This document shows positions 1 to 11,313 of a stretch of DNA of 64,000 nt, piece by piece (position 1 is the stretch's first letter; each line of letters opens with the position of its first letter). Under the pieces are notes generated by a model. The model was not told the DNA's origin and searched no databases. It worked only from the letters and a program-made list of their open reading frames with translations. Origin of the DNA: Rhodopseudomonas palustris (GTDB lineage: Bacteria; Pseudomonadota; Alphaproteobacteria; Rhizobiales; Xanthobacteraceae); assembly GCF_003226555.1 (NCBI RefSeq), contig NZ_QKQS01000013.1, forward strand, positions 589,293-653,292. Reading direction: 5' to 3'. The translations under genes and the position numbers were made by a program.

Positions 1-364
<364 letters not shown>

Positions 365-549
365 CGTTCTCCATCCTAGTCGGCGCCAGCCTGGAAGGCG
401 GCGAAACCGCGGCTGGTTACTGCGGAAAAGCACCCTGTTCAAGCCGGATTTTATCGGTCAATCTGGCGCGGAACGCCCCCGCAGGCCCGGATGACAGCCG
501 TGTGAACAGAGTCGCCGGACCACAACAAAAACAGCAACCGGGAAACGCC

Positions 550-1773
550 ATGACCGCGACCGCCGCCGCACCCTCCGCCCTCCCCCCGCAGACCCCGGCT
601 TTGCCAGAGGCCAAGCCCGAAACCCTGGGGCTGTCGCCGCGCCGGCTGCAGGTGATGGCGGACGCGTTCAAGCGCGAGATCGACAAGGGCACCATCCCCG
701 GCGTCACCTTGCTGGTGTCGCGCAAGGGGCGGGTCGGCTGGTTCGAGGCGCTGGGGCGGCAAGCGCCGGGTTCCGACACGCCGATGCGCCAGGACAGCAT
801 TTTCCGGATCTTCTCGATGACCAAGCCGATCGTTTCGGTCGGCATCATGCAACTGGTCGAGGACGGCCAGATGCTGCTCGACGATCCGCTCTCGAAGTTC
901 ATTCCCGAATTCGAGAACACCAATGTCGGCATCGTGCGCGGCGGCGAATTGGAACTAGTGCCGCTGCAGCGCCCGATCACCATCCAGGACCTGCTACGCC
1001 ACACCTCGGGCATCACCTACGACCACACCGGCGACGGCCCGATCCACAAGATGTATCGCGCTTCGCGAATCCGCAGCCGCAAGATCACCAACGAGGAACA
1101 CGCCACTCTGGTCGCCTCGATGCCGCTAGTGTGTCAGCCCGGCGCGGCCTGGAACTACAGCCGCTCGACCGACATTCTCGGCCGGGTGATCGAAGTGGTC
1201 GCCGGCCAGACGCTCGGCGCCTTCCTCACCGAACGCATCCTGGCGCCGCTGCAGATGGCCGAGACCGGATTCCACACCGCGGCCGAGAACAAGGGCCGGC
1301 TCGCCGAGGCGTTCCCGACCGATCCGTGGACCGGCGATCCGGTGGCGCTGTTCAACATGCTGGAAAAGCCGGCGATGGAATCCGGCGGCGGCGGCCTGGT
1401 CTCGACCACGATGGACTATGCCCGGTTCTGCCAGATGCTGCTCGGCGGCGGCACGCTGGACGGGACGCGCATCATCGGCCGCAAGACGCTGGAACTGATG
1501 GCGAGCAATCACCTCGAGCCGCACATCCCGCCGGACAACTACATCCTGCCGCCGGGCAACGGCTTCGGCCTCGGCTTCGCGGTCCGCACGCAGCCGGGCA
1601 TCTCGCCCTTCCCCGGCTCGGTCGGCCAGTTCTACTGGAGCGGCATCGCCGGCACGTTCTTCTGGATCGACCCCGCCGAACAGATGTTCGCGGTGTTCAT
1701 GTCGCAGGGCCCAGGACAGCGCGAGTACTTCCGCACCTTGGTACGGGATCTGGTGTACGCGGCGGTGGAGTAA
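550..1773 (+). CDS. Serine hydrolase, beta-lactamase (class C / EstB-like) family
   Basis: This 407-residue protein belongs to the beta-lactamase/transpeptidase-like fold (family usually 380-430 aa). The nucleophile motif S-x-x-K appears as FSMTKP, followed by LLRHTSGITY and a Tyr motif in WNYSRSTD (YSR instead of the usual Y-x-N). A glycine-rich ESGGGGL segment and a C-terminal GLGFAV / WSGIAGT region follow, as in esterase EstB-like and 6-aminohexanoate hydrolase-like members. The frame is open upstream, but the ATG at 550 gives a normal start. No signal peptide is evident, so it is probably a cytoplasmic esterase rather than a true beta-lactamase. The substrate is unknown. Confidence 0.85.
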   Translation: MTATAAAPSALPPQTPALPEAKPETLGLSPRRLQVMADAFKREIDKGTIPGVTLLVSRKGRVGWFEALGRQAPGSDTPMRQDSIFRIFSMTKPIVSVGIMQLVEDGQMLLDDPLSKFIPEFENTNVGIVRGGELELVPLQRPITIQDLLRHTSGITYDHTGDGPIHKMYRASRIRSRKITNEEHATLVASMPLVCQPGAAWNYSRSTDILGRVIEVVAGQTLGAFLTERILAPLQMAETGFHTAAENKGRLAEAFPTDPWTGDPVALFNMLEKPAMESGGGGLVSTTMDYARFCQMLLGGGTLDGTRIIGRKTLELMASNHLEPHIPPDNYILPPGNGFGLGFAVRTQPGISPFPGSVGQFYWSGIAGTFFWIDPAEQMFAVFMSQGPGQREYFRTLVRDLVYAAVE

Positions 1774-1787
1774 TTACCGCTCCGCGT

Positions 1788-1892
1788 GTCATTCCGGGGC
1801 GCGAGCGGCAGCTCGCGAACCCGGAATCTCTTCTTTGCTTACAACTTCGGGATTCCGGGTCTGCGCGCCGTTGGCGCGCATCCCGGAATGAC
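1788..1892. repeat. Palindromic intergenic repeat (gtcattccgg family), copy 1
   Basis: The element opens with gtcattccggggcgcg and closes with its inverted counterpart ending cccggaatgac. Internal gcgcgcc-type hairpins and a short AT-rich middle lie between. It sits between the hydrolase and the convergent SDR gene. A related copy lies at 4543-4659. In RNA it would fold into a long interrupted hairpin, so it may also act as a terminator for both genes. Confidence 0.75.
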
Positions 1893-1912
1893 GTTGCGTG
1901 GCGAGGAGCGCC

Positions 1913-2680
1913 TCAGCTAATCGTTGCGCCGCCGTCGATCACGATGGTCTGGCCGGTGGTGAAGGTGCCGGCATTGGAGGCGAGGAAAATCGCGGCGCCG
2001 GCGATTTCGTCGGGTTCGCCGATCCGCTGCAGCGGCGAGCGCGCGGTCGAGGCCTTCAGCGTCTCCGGGTTCTCCCACAGCGCACGGGCGAAATCGGTCT
2101 TGATCAGGCCGGGCGCAATGCAGTTCACCCGAATGTTGTGGGGACCATACTCGCAGGCGAGGTTGCGGGCGAGCTGCATGTCGGCCGCCTTAGAGATGCA
2201 GTAAGCGCCGATCACGGTCGAGCCCTTCAGGCCGCCGATCGAGGAGACGATGGTGATCGATCCGTCCCTGCGCTCGATCATCTGCGGCACGACTTCGCTG
2301 ATCAGCCAGTGATTGGCGACGATGTTATTGTCCAGGATCTTGCGGAACTGATCGTCGTTGATGCCGGCCTGCGGGCCGTAATACGGGTTCGATGCGGCGT
2401 TGCAGACCAGCGAGTCGATCTTGCCGAAGGCCTGCGTCGCCTCCTGGGCGAGACGCTTCAGATCGTCCTTGCTGGAGATGTTGGCGGCGAGCGCCAGCGC
2501 GGTGCCGGCACCGTGCTTGTCGTTGATCGCCTTCGCCACCGCATCGCAGGCGTCCTGCTTGCGCGACGAGATCACCACCTTGGCGCCCTGCTCGGCCATC
2601 CGCTCGGCGATCGCCTTGCCGATGCCGCGCGACGAACCGGTGATCACCGCGACTTTGCCGCTGAGGTCGAACAAGCTCAT
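1913..2680 (-). CDS. SDR-family oxidoreductase
   Basis: This is a classical 255-residue short-chain dehydrogenase/reductase using NAD(P)(H). The N-terminal Rossmann motif TGSSRGIGKA is at about residues 14-23, the NAA-type motif appears as VCNAASN, and the catalytic Ser and Tyr-x3-Lys are in SSIGG and YCISK. The C-terminus carries the usual GQTIVIDGG segment. RGIG plus a downstream Arg/Lys suggests NADPH preference, but the substrate cannot be read from the sequence. It faces the hydrolase gene convergently and has a repeat element on each side. Confidence 0.9.
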   Translation of the reverse strand: MSLFDLSGKVAVITGSSRGIGKAIAERMAEQGAKVVISSRKQDACDAVAKAINDKHGAGTALALAANISSKDDLKRLAQEATQAFGKIDSLVCNAASNPYYGPQAGINDDQFRKILDNNIVANHWLISEVVPQMIERRDGSITIVSSIGGLKGSTVIGAYCISKAADMQLARNLACEYGPHNIRVNCIAPGLIKTDFARALWENPETLKASTARSPLQRIGEPDEIAGAAIFLASNAGTFTTGQTIVIDGGATIS

Positions 2681-2720
2681 GTTTCTCTCCCGTTGTTAGT
2701 GCTGTTGATTATTAAAGTCC

Positions 2721-2801
2721 GTCATTGCGAGGAGCGAAGCGACGAAGCAATCCAAGCTCTTTGCACTCGGCTCTGGATTGCTTCGCTTCGCTCGCAATGA
2801 C
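2721..2801. repeat. Palindromic intergenic repeat (gtcattgcgag family)
   Basis: The two arms gtcattgcgaggagcgaag and its reverse complement (cttcgctcgcaatgac) flank a short centre containing two copies of an 'atccaagc / ctggattg' unit. The element fills the gap between the SDR and the histidine phosphatase gene. Its design is like 1788-1892 but its sequence differs, so it is a separate repeat family. Confidence 0.75.
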
Positions 2802-2833
2802 GGTGAGACTGGTCACACGCACGAATGAAGCGC

Positions 2834-3592
2834 TTAAGCCAGCTTCGTCGTCGTCGCCACTTCCGGCCCCGCCGGCTGATGCATTGCGGCGTGTGACGGG
2901 TCGGCGATCCAGGGCTGCTGATTGATCATCGGAATCCGCCAGCCCTCCTCGCCGTCGGACGACGCCATGTGGTCGAGCCGTGTGATCGAACAATTGTCGA
3001 TGGTAAAGGCGAGCCCGCGCGCCGGCTGGTCACGCAGCGCGAGGCCGATCGCCGCCTTGATGGTGCCGCCATGCGCGACCGCGACGATGTCGCCGCCGGG
3101 ATGCGCGGCGCTGATCCGCGCGATCGCGCGCTTGGTGCGCTCGTACAGGTCCATGAAGCTCTCGCCGTTCGGCGCGCGTTTTTCGATCGGCGCAAACCAG
3201 AAGGTATCGAGATTGACCGGCAGATTGGCGAAGAATTCCGCACGGTTCTTGCCCTGCCAGTCACCGAGATGCTGCTCGTTGAGATCCGCATCATGGGTGA
3301 TCAGCGGCGGCCGGGGAAAGCCGGCGGCGAAGATCGCTTCCGCCGTCATGTGGGTGCGCTTCAGCTTGCTGGCGTACCACACGGCTTCTTTCGGCAGCAC
3401 CCGGCTGACCGCGCCGAACACAACCTTGTCGCTGCAGTCGCAGTCGATATCGACCTGGCCGTAGATGTTACCGCCGTCGCTGCGCACCGGCGCATGACGC
3501 ACCCACCACCACCGCGTCGCGGTGACGCCGACCGGCACCGAATGCTGGGCGACGAACGGTTTGTCGTTGGAAGGCGGCGGCACGTTCGTCAT
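2834..3592 (-). CDS. Histidine phosphatase family protein (phosphoglycerate-mutase-like)
   Basis: This 252-residue protein has the branch-1 histidine phosphatase signature. The phospho-acceptor His is in WVRHAP (RHA in place of RHG), a mid-protein Glu sits in the LNEQHLGDWQG region, and the second catalytic His is in VAVAHGGTIKAA. Such enzymes remove phosphate from small metabolites; members close to CobC have the same layout. It is transcribed away from the SDR gene at 3749. The 156-bp divergent spacer holds a 6-bp dyad with a 3-nt centre, gaacga-tcg-tcgttc (3685-3699), that could be an operator. The substrate is not predictable. Confidence 0.85.
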   Translation of the reverse strand: MTNVPPPSNDKPFVAQHSVPVGVTATRWWWVRHAPVRSDGGNIYGQVDIDCDCSDKVVFGAVSRVLPKEAVWYASKLKRTHMTAEAIFAAGFPRPPLITHDADLNEQHLGDWQGKNRAEFFANLPVNLDTFWFAPIEKRAPNGESFMDLYERTKRAIARISAAHPGGDIVAVAHGGTIKAAIGLALRDQPARGLAFTIDNCSITRLDHMASSDGEEGWRIPMINQQPWIADPSHAAMHQPAGPEVATTTKLA

Positions 3593-3748
3593 GCGAGAAA
3601 ATCCTTCAATCCGGTCACAAGTCGCTGTACGTCAGACCTCGCATCGCCTCAAGTCACTTGTGTGTCGGACGCGCGATGTCGATCGAACGATCGTCGTTCC
3701 AATTCCGTCAAGCGGCAAACACCGCAAACGATCAGCAGGGAGCAACGC

Positions 3749-4534
3749 ATGGGCCGCCTCGAAGGCAAATCCATCATCATCACCGGCGCCGGCAGCGGCA
3801 TCGGCCGCGCGGCATCGCTGCTGTTCGCCAAGGAAGGCGCTCAGCTGATCGCGGTCGACCGCACCGAAGGCGTGCAGGAGACCGTCGAGCAGGTGCGTAA
3901 GGCAGGCGGCACGGCGGAAGCGGTGATGGCGGACGCAGGCTCCGAGGACGACGTGAAGAGCTTCGTCGCCAAGGCGATTGCGGCTCACGGCAAGCTCGAC
4001 GGCATCTGGGCCAATGCCGGCATCAGCGGCGGCCTGGTGCCGCTGCCCGAACAGACCCCGGAGCACTGGCAGGAGATCCTGCGCGTCAATCTGATCGGAC
4101 CGTTCCTGGCGGTCAAACACACCATGCCGCATCTGATCAAGCAGGGCCACGGCGCGATCCTGTGCACCGCTTCGGTCGCGGGCCTGAAGAGCGGCGCGTC
4201 GGGACATCCCTACGCGGCGTCGAAGGCCGGCGTGATCAGCCTGGTGCAGACCACCGCCTACTCGCTGTCCGGCACCGGCGTGCGCATCAACGCGGTGTGC
4301 CCCGGCCTGATCGAGACCGGCATGACCAAGCCGGTGTTCGACAATGCCAAGCAGCGCGGCACCGATCACAAGATCGGCCAGCTCAACCCACTGAAGCGCG
4401 CCGGCCAACCGCACGAACTCGCCACCATGGGCTTATTTCTGCTCAGCGACGAAGCGTCTTACGTTAACGGCCAGGCCTTCCCGGTCGACGGCGGCCTGAC
4501 CGCGTCGATGCCCTATGCGGGCAAGCCGATCTGA
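3749..4534 (+). CDS. SDR-family oxidoreductase
   Basis: This 261-residue classical SDR starts MGRLEGKSIIITG. The cofactor loop is TGAGSGIGRA, the NAG motif is WANAGISG, the catalytic Ser lies in CTASVAGL, and the active-site pair is YAASK. The C-terminal NGQAFPVDGG is typical. An Asp at the end of beta-2 (VDRTEG) favours NAD. The ATG at 3749 was chosen because it follows GCAGGGAGCAACGC, a plausible ribosome site, and begins the family-typical N-terminus. It is probably a dehydrogenase of a hydroxyacyl or alcohol substrate. Confidence 0.9.
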   Translation: MGRLEGKSIIITGAGSGIGRAASLLFAKEGAQLIAVDRTEGVQETVEQVRKAGGTAEAVMADAGSEDDVKSFVAKAIAAHGKLDGIWANAGISGGLVPLPEQTPEHWQEILRVNLIGPFLAVKHTMPHLIKQGHGAILCTASVAGLKSGASGHPYAASKAGVISLVQTTAYSLSGTGVRINAVCPGLIETGMTKPVFDNAKQRGTDHKIGQLNPLKRAGQPHELATMGLFLLSDEASYVNGQAFPVDGGLTASMPYAGKPI

Positions 4535-4542
4535 CAAACCAA

Positions 4543-4659
4543 GTCATTCCGGGGCGCGCGTGAAACGCGCGAACCCGGAATCTCTTCTTGGCGACCACTC
4601 TTTTCTGATCAGCTCGGGATTTCGGGTCTGCACACCTGCGGCGTGCATCCCTGAATGAC
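4543..4659. repeat. Palindromic intergenic repeat (gtcattccgg family), copy 2
   Basis: It begins gtcattccggggcgcgcg and ends gcatccctgaatgac, with the same middle 'gaacccggaatctcttctt' seen in copy 1 at 1788-1892. It lies directly after the SDR stop codon and ahead of a conventional terminator. Confidence 0.75.
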
Positions 4660-4674
4660 GGTGGTGAGAGCAAC

Positions 4675-4710
4675 AAAAAAGCGCGATCCTTGCGGACCGC
4701 GCCTTTTTCA
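4675..4710. terminator. Bidirectional rho-independent terminator
   Basis: Six As, then gcgcg-a-tcc, a ttgc loop, gga-c-cgcgc and five Ts form a stem with one internal mismatch. It has a T-tract on either strand. It separates two convergent genes (SDR at 3749-4534 and the kinase at 4725-5783), which fits use in both directions. Confidence 0.8.
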
Positions 4711-4724
4711 ATCTCGAAACCCGC

Positions 4725-5783
4725 TTACTTCGCGCCGGCCTTCTGGGCGTATTCCCACGCCAACTCAGCCATCGGTACAGTGCGGGCGGCGGATTCCTTG
4801 GCCTTGTCGGAGGCCGCGGTGCCGTCGCGGACGCGGCCGGCGATGCCCGCCAGAATGCCGGCGAGGCGGAAGGTGTTATAGGCCAGATACCAGTTCAGGT
4901 CCGGCACACCGGCAATGCCAGCGGCCTTGCAATAGATCTCCGCGGCCTGCTCCAGCGTCGGCAGGTTGAGCGCCTTCAGATCGGCTTCGGCAAGGCCCGG
5001 CATCGCCCACTGCATCAACAGATAGGTGAAGTCGGCCATCGGATCGCCGAGCGTCGACAGCTCCCAATCCAGCACCGCCAGCACGCGCGGCTCAGTGGCA
5101 TGGAAGATCATGTTGTCGAGCCGGTAGTCGCCGTGCACCACCGACACCCGTTCCTGCACCGGCACCGTGCTTGGCAGCCATTCCATCAGCCGCTCCATCT
5201 CCGGTATGGGTTCGGCCACCGACGCCTTGTACTGCTTGCTCCAGCGGTCGACTTGGCGGGCGAAGTAATTGCCCGGCTTGCCGAAGTCGCCGAGACCGAT
5301 CTTCTCCGGCTCGTAGCTGTGGAGCTGCGCCAGTGTCTCGATCTTGGCCTTGAAGATCGCCCAGCGCGACTCCGGCGTCTGGGTCGGCAGGGTCGGATCC
5401 CAGAACACCCGACCTTCTTCCATCGACATGATGTAGAACGACACGCCGATCACGGAATCGTCGGTGCACAGCGCATAGGCCTTGGCGACCGGGAATCCCT
5501 GCTTGCCGAGCGCGGCGATGACGCGGAATTCGCGATCGACCGCGTGCGCCGACGGCAGCAGCTTGCCGAACGGCTTGCGCCGCATCACGTAGGAACGGTT
5601 CGGGGTGACGAGCTTGTAGGTCGGGTTGGACTGCCCGCCCCTGAACTGCTGAATCTCGAGCGGACCCTGATAGCCCTCGACATTCGCCTGCATCCATTCG
5701 GCAAGGCGGGCCTCGTCGACCCGATGCCGCTCCTCGACCGGCTTGGTGCCGGTGTAATCGTCGTCGTTTCGCTTCCCGACCAA
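4725..5783 (-). CDS. APH-family phosphotransferase (acyl-CoA dehydrogenase-linked kinase)
   Basis: This 352-residue protein has the aminoglycoside-phosphotransferase/choline-kinase fold. It shows an N-lobe with the Lys-bearing YVMRRKP strand, the catalytic loop VVHGDYRLDNMIF (H-G-D-x-R-x-x-N), and the metal-binding VLDWELSTLGDPMAD. The same domain is fused to an acyl-CoA dehydrogenase in vertebrate ACAD10/ACAD11. Here the two are separate neighbours (dehydrogenase at 5936-7168), on the same strand and 152 bp apart. In 4-hydroxyacid pathways this kinase type phosphorylates a 4-hydroxyacyl-CoA. That role here is an inference from the neighbour pair. Confidence 0.85.
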   Translation of the reverse strand: MVGKRNDDDYTGTKPVEERHRVDEARLAEWMQANVEGYQGPLEIQQFRGGQSNPTYKLVTPNRSYVMRRKPFGKLLPSAHAVDREFRVIAALGKQGFPVAKAYALCTDDSVIGVSFYIMSMEEGRVFWDPTLPTQTPESRWAIFKAKIETLAQLHSYEPEKIGLGDFGKPGNYFARQVDRWSKQYKASVAEPIPEMERLMEWLPSTVPVQERVSVVHGDYRLDNMIFHATEPRVLAVLDWELSTLGDPMADFTYLLMQWAMPGLAEADLKALNLPTLEQAAEIYCKAAGIAGVPDLNWYLAYNTFRLAGILAGIAGRVRDGTAASDKAKESAARTVPMAELAWEYAQKAGAK

Positions 5784-5843
5784 GTGACGCTCCTTGTTCT
5801 TGTTCGCGCGTTACGCGCCGCGCGTTCCGGCAATCCCAAAATA

Positions 5844-5914
5844 GTCATACCCGGGCCTGGCCCGGGTATCCATCTTTTCAAGAGATGGATCGCCGGATCA
5901 AGTCCGGCGATGAC
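5844..5914. repeat. Palindromic intergenic repeat (cccgggcctggcccggg type)
   Basis: Two nested hairpins are visible: acccgggcctggcccgggt, and a catc/gatg unit with a central ttttcaaga. The element starts gtcatac and ends cgatgac. It lies between the dehydrogenase and kinase genes, which share a strand, so it may modulate read-through between them. Confidence 0.65.
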
Positions 5915-5935
5915 GTTTTTATGCAGCGTGCGCGG

Positions 5936-7168
<1,233 letters not shown>

Positions 7169-7345
7169 CAGGCGATCCTCACTGTTTTCCCAGACTGTTG
7201 CGACCGACGGGGTGGCGGCACTGTCATCCTGCCGCATCGCGCCCGCAAGTCGGATTCCGCCCCGCGCCTCCCGAGAGCCGGGCAGCCGCGAACCGCGAAA
7301 ACGACGCTGCCGGCGACCCGCGCCCGCGGGCGCATTGACTTCCGG

Positions 7346-7369
7346 CTGTGAAACGATAGTTTCATACAG
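7346..7369. promoter_or_regulatory. Candidate TetR operator in divergent spacer
   Basis: The dyad TGAAAC-gata-GTTTCA (7349-7364), partly extended by ctg/cag on the flanks, lies between the divergent dehydrogenase (start 7168) and TetR (start 7410) genes. A perfect 6-bp arm dyad in this position is what a TetR-type autoregulator would bind. No binding data are available. Confidence 0.6.
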
Positions 7370-7409
7370 ACGTTTGAATTGCAAGAACGATGATTTTCCG
7401 CGGAGCGGC

Positions 7410-8081
7410 ATGTCCACCGACACCACACGCAGCGCCATCCTGACCGCCGCCGAACGGCTGTATGCCGAGCGCGGCTTCGGCGACGTCACGTTGCGCGACA
7501 TCGTCGCCGCAGCCGGCGTCAATCTCGCCGCGGTGAACTATCACTTCGGCTCCAAGGACGAGCTGATCGCCGAATTGTTCGTAACGCGCTCGATCGTCAC
7601 CAATCGCGAGCGGTTCAACGAATTGAAGGCGGCGGAAGCCGCCGGCGGCGGCCGCGCGCCGATCGAGGCGGTGCTGCGGGCGCTGATCGGCCCGACATTG
7701 CGCGGCTGCCTCGGCCAGGACAGCGAGCGCTCGGATGCCGCACGATTCATGATCCGCGCCGCGATCGAAACCATCCCGCCGATCCGCAAGATCAAGAATC
7801 GCGAGATCGATCACTTGCGCAAATTCGCCGCGGCGATGCGGCGGTCCCTGCCCGGCAAGCCCGACGCCGAGATCTATTGGGGCCTGCACTTCACCCTGGC
7901 GATGGCGCAACAGACCGTGCGCGACAGCGAGCGCCTGCTGCGGCTGTCGGAAGGAATCTGCGATCTCGACGACGTTGACGGCGTGATCGACCGCGTCGTC
8001 GCGGGCGCGTCGCTTGCGCTGAAGATCGGCATGACCGGCGAGACCAAGGCCACCGAAAGAGCCGAGGCGCGGAAGCGGTGA
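7410..8081 (+). CDS. TetR-family transcriptional regulator
   Basis: This 223-residue regulator has an N-terminal HTH covering about residues 10-55: [29 protein letters not shown], and the recognition helix region [12 protein letters not shown]. The NYHFGSK form is typical of the CecR/RutR-like group. The rest is an all-helical ligand-binding domain. It is divergent from the ACAD11-like gene with a clear dyad between them, so it probably represses that gene and itself in the absence of an acyl-CoA-type ligand. Confidence 0.88.
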   Translation: MSTDTTRSAILTAAERLYAERGFGDVTLRDIVAAAGVNLAAVNYHFGSKDELIAELFVTRSIVTNRERFNELKAAEAAGGGRAPIEAVLRALIGPTLRGCLGQDSERSDAARFMIRAAIETIPPIRKIKNREIDHLRKFAAAMRRSLPGKPDAEIYWGLHFTLAMAQQTVRDSERLLRLSEGICDLDDVDGVIDRVVAGASLALKIGMTGETKATERAEARKR

Positions 8082-8120
8082 AATCCGCTCCGCGAGCGGT
8101 TTGACAAACCGCACTGAGTC

Positions 8121-8163
8121 GTCATCCTGAGGTGCGCGCCTTCGGCGCGCCTCGAAGGATGAC
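8121..8163 (+). repeat. Palindromic repeat left of GIY-YIG gene
   Basis: gtcatcctgaggtgcgcgcc-ttc-ggcgcgcctcgaaggatgac is an imperfect palindrome. Its terminal ggATGac supplies the ATG (8159) of the GIY-YIG gene. The same element occurs reversed at 8494-8535. Confidence 0.85.
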
Positions 8164-8473
8164 CTCCAGGGGCATCTACGTCTACATGCAACACTGCGCC
8201 GACGGCTCCTACTATATAGGTAGCGCAACAGGTGAAGATCTTTCCAACCGCATTAAACAGCAAAATGCGGGCACCTTCCCCGGCTACACCTCGCGCCGAC
8301 GACCGGTCACGCCGGTTTGGTCGGAACACTTCGATCGCATAACGGACGGCATCGCCGCCGAACGGCAAGTGAAGGGTTGGAGCCGGGCCAAGAAGGAAGC
8401 GCTGATGCGGGGCGACTGGACGAGTGTCCGCCAGTTCGCGCGGCGGCGAGCGGGACGGCCGCCCGACGCGTAG
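8159..8473 (+). CDS. GIY-YIG nuclease-fold protein (UPF0213/YhbQ-like)
   Basis: This small protein of 104 residues has the GIY-YIG core: GIYVYM (first motif) and SYYIGSA (second motif), then a charged helix DLSNRIKQQNAG. The C-terminal E-x-QVKGWSRAKKEAL segment is typical of the UPF0213 branch, with the metal-binding Glu in AAERQ. Members of this branch resemble the UvrC N-domain. The gene is exactly bracketed by two inverted copies of one palindromic repeat, and the chosen ATG is the last ATG of the left copy; an upstream in-frame start would put the whole repeat inside the coding region. This layout recalls transposase genes bracketed by REP repeats. Confidence 0.85.
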   Translation: MTSRGIYVYMQHCADGSYYIGSATGEDLSNRIKQQNAGTFPGYTSRRRPVTPVWSEHFDRITDGIAAERQVKGWSRAKKEALMRGDWTSVRQFARRRAGRPPDA

Positions 8474-8493
8474 CTCGCTCCATCTGCGTGGCT

Positions 8494-8535
8494 GTCATCC
8501 TTCGAGGCGCGCTAAAGCGCGCACCTCAGGATGAC
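8494..8535 (-). repeat. Palindromic repeat right of GIY-YIG gene (inverted copy)
   Basis: gtcatccttcgaggcgcgct-aaa-gcgcgcacctcaggatgac is the reverse complement of the 8121-8163 copy apart from its centre. It begins 20 bp after the GIY-YIG stop codon. It could also act as a terminator between that gene and the convergent liv operon. Confidence 0.85.
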
Positions 8536-8569
8536 GGCGGCAAATAGGACAGAGTCGTCGAAGCGCGCC

Positions 8570-9318
<749 letters not shown>

Positions 9319-9322
<4 letters not shown>

Positions 9323-10089
9323 ACTTGCTCCTCGCCGAGATAGGCTTCGATCACTTTCGGGTTGCCCTTGATCTCGTCGGGCACGCCCTGCGCGATGACG
9401 CGGCCGCCGGCCAGCACGGTGATGCGGTCGGCCAGCGAGAACACCACGTGCATGTCGTGCTCGATGATCACGATGGTCATGCCCGACTGCTTGATCTGCC
9501 GCAGGATGTCTATGGTGACGTTGGTGTCGGCGCGGGCCATGCCGGCGGTCGGCTCGTCGAGCAGCAGCAGTTTCGGCTTCTGCACCAGGCCCATCACCAG
9601 TTCGAGCCGGCGCTTGTCGCCACGCGAGAGCGCGCCGGCCAGATGATACAGATGCTCGCCGAGGCCGCGCTCGCGCAGCGCCTGCACGGCACGCTGGCCG
9701 ATCTCGCCCTGCTCGTCGAACCGCGACACCAGCTTGAGCCGGAACGCGCCGTCCTGGTGCGACAGCATCGCCATCATGACGTTTTCCAGCACGGTCAGAT
9801 CGCCGAAGATCTCCGGCGTCTGGAACACCCGCGCCACCCCGAGCTGGTTGATCTCATAGGGCTTCAGCCCGGTGAGCTCGGTGCCGTGGAACATCACCTT
9901 GCCTTGCGTCGGCGGCAGGACCCCGACGCAGACGTTGAGCAGCGTCGATTTGCCGGCGCCGTTGGGGCCGATGATGGCGTGGGTCTCGCCCTCACGGATG
10001 TCGAGATGCACGTCGGCCAGCGCGTGCAGACCCGCGAACGTCTTGTGGACGTGATCGATGTGCAGAACGATGTCGCTGTTCACGTTCAT
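9319..10089 (-). CDS. livG: Branched-chain amino acid-type ABC transporter, ATPase LivG
   Basis: This second ATPase of the Liv-type importer has 256 residues. Walker A is GPNGAGKST, the signature is the degenerate [10 protein letters not shown], Walker B is [11 protein letters not shown] and the H-loop is IIEHDM. Divergent LSxGDxR signatures are common in LivG. It overlaps livM by 4 bp and livF by 4 bp, indicating coupled translation. Confidence 0.92.
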
Positions 10090-11309
10090 GGCGCGGTGGC
10101 TCTCGCTTTCTTCTCGGCGGCCTTCTTCTCGATTTCGGAGGTGCGGTCGTGCGCTGGCATCTCCTCGATCACCATTTCGCCGAGACCGTCACGCTGCGGC
10201 GAGTCGCCGAGCGACCTGACCTTCGGAGTGTGCTTCAGGCCGATCAGACGATTGATGCCTTCCATGATGCCGCCCGGCAGGAAGATCACCACCGCCATGA
10301 ACAGCAGCCCGAGGGTGAGCTGCCAACCTTCGCCGACGAACAGACTCAACGTCTTCACCACCCCCTCGCGCACCGCATCGGGCAGGAACGCGAACACCGA
10401 CATCAATTGGTGCTCGTTGTAGGCCGAGAAGATGTTTTCGAAGTATTTGATGATGCCGGTGCCGAGCACCGGGCCGAGCAGCGTGCCGGCGCCGCCGAGG
10501 ATAGTCATCAGCACCACCTCGCCCGACGCAGTCCACTGCATCCGCTCGGCACCGGCGAGCGGATCGGTGGCGGCGAGCAGCGCTCCGGCGAGACCGGCGA
10601 ACATGCCGGAGATCACGAAGGCCGACAAAAGATACGGCCGCGTCGAGTAGCCAGTGTAGCCCATCCGATTCTGGTTGGACTTGATGGCGCGCAGCGTCAT
10701 GCCGAACGGCGAGCGGAAGATCGCGATCGACAGACCGAATGCCGCCACCAGCACCGCACCGCAGATGTAGAACCCGGTCCAGCCCGTAATGTGCATCCCG
10801 AGCAGCGTCGGCATCGGCGCGTCGTAGCCGATCGCGGCGTCGAGCACCCGCGGATCGTTGCGGAGCACGCGCAGGCCGGTCTCGCCGTTGGTGATCGGCG
10901 TCAGCACCGAATAGGCCATGTTGTAGCACATCTGGGCGAACGCCAGCGTCAGGATCGAGAAGTAGATACCGGACCGACGCAAGCTGACGAAGCCGATCGC
11001 CAGCGCCAGTAGCCCGGCCAGCACCACCGACAGCGCCACCGCCGGCAGCAGGTCCATCGACACAAGCTTGAACGACCACACCGCGGCATAGGAGCCGACG
11101 CCGAGAAACGCGGCGTGACCGAACGACAGATAGCCGGTAAGGCCGAACAGGATATTGAAGCCGATCGCGAAGATGCCGTAGATCGCAAATTTCTGCAGCA
11201 GATCCGGATAGCCGGCACCGATCGGGGTGAAGATGATCGGCCCCAGCGCCACCATGATGGCGAAGCCGATCAGCAGCGCGATGTCGGCGAGTTTGGAGGT
11301 GTGCTTCAT
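10086..11309 (-). CDS. livM: Branched-chain amino acid-type ABC transporter, permease LivM
   Basis: This inner-membrane permease has 407 residues, longer than many LivM proteins because of a charged C-terminal tail of about 50 residues (ending in a KKAAEKKA-type stretch). It has around nine hydrophobic segments and the LivM hallmarks [16 protein letters not shown] and [12 protein letters not shown]. It pairs with LivH to form the channel. The start at 11309 lies just downstream of livH. Confidence 0.9.
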   Translation of the reverse strand: MKHTSKLADIALLIGFAIMVALGPIIFTPIGAGYPDLLQKFAIYGIFAIGFNILFGLTGYLSFGHAAFLGVGSYAAVWSFKLVSMDLLPAVALSVVLAGLLALAIGFVSLRRSGIYFSILTLAFAQMCYNMAYSVLTPITNGETGLRVLRNDPRVLDAAIGYDAPMPTLLGMHITGWTGFYICGAVLVAAFGLSIAIFRSPFGMTLRAIKSNQNRMGYTGYSTRPYLLSAFVISGMFAGLAGALLAATDPLAGAERMQWTASGEVVLMTILGGAGTLLGPVLGTGIIKYFENIFSAYNEHQLMSVFAFLPDAVREGVVKTLSLFVGEGWQLTLGLLFMAVVIFLPGGIMEGINRLIGLKHTPKVRSLGDSPQRDGLGEMVIEEMPAHDRTSEIEKKAAEKKARATAP

Positions 11310-11313
11310 CGGA

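Noticed and set aside
2721-2801. Insertion-sequence remnant
   Set aside because: The palindrome has no transposase fragment or target duplication and is too short; it fits a dispersed intergenic repeat.
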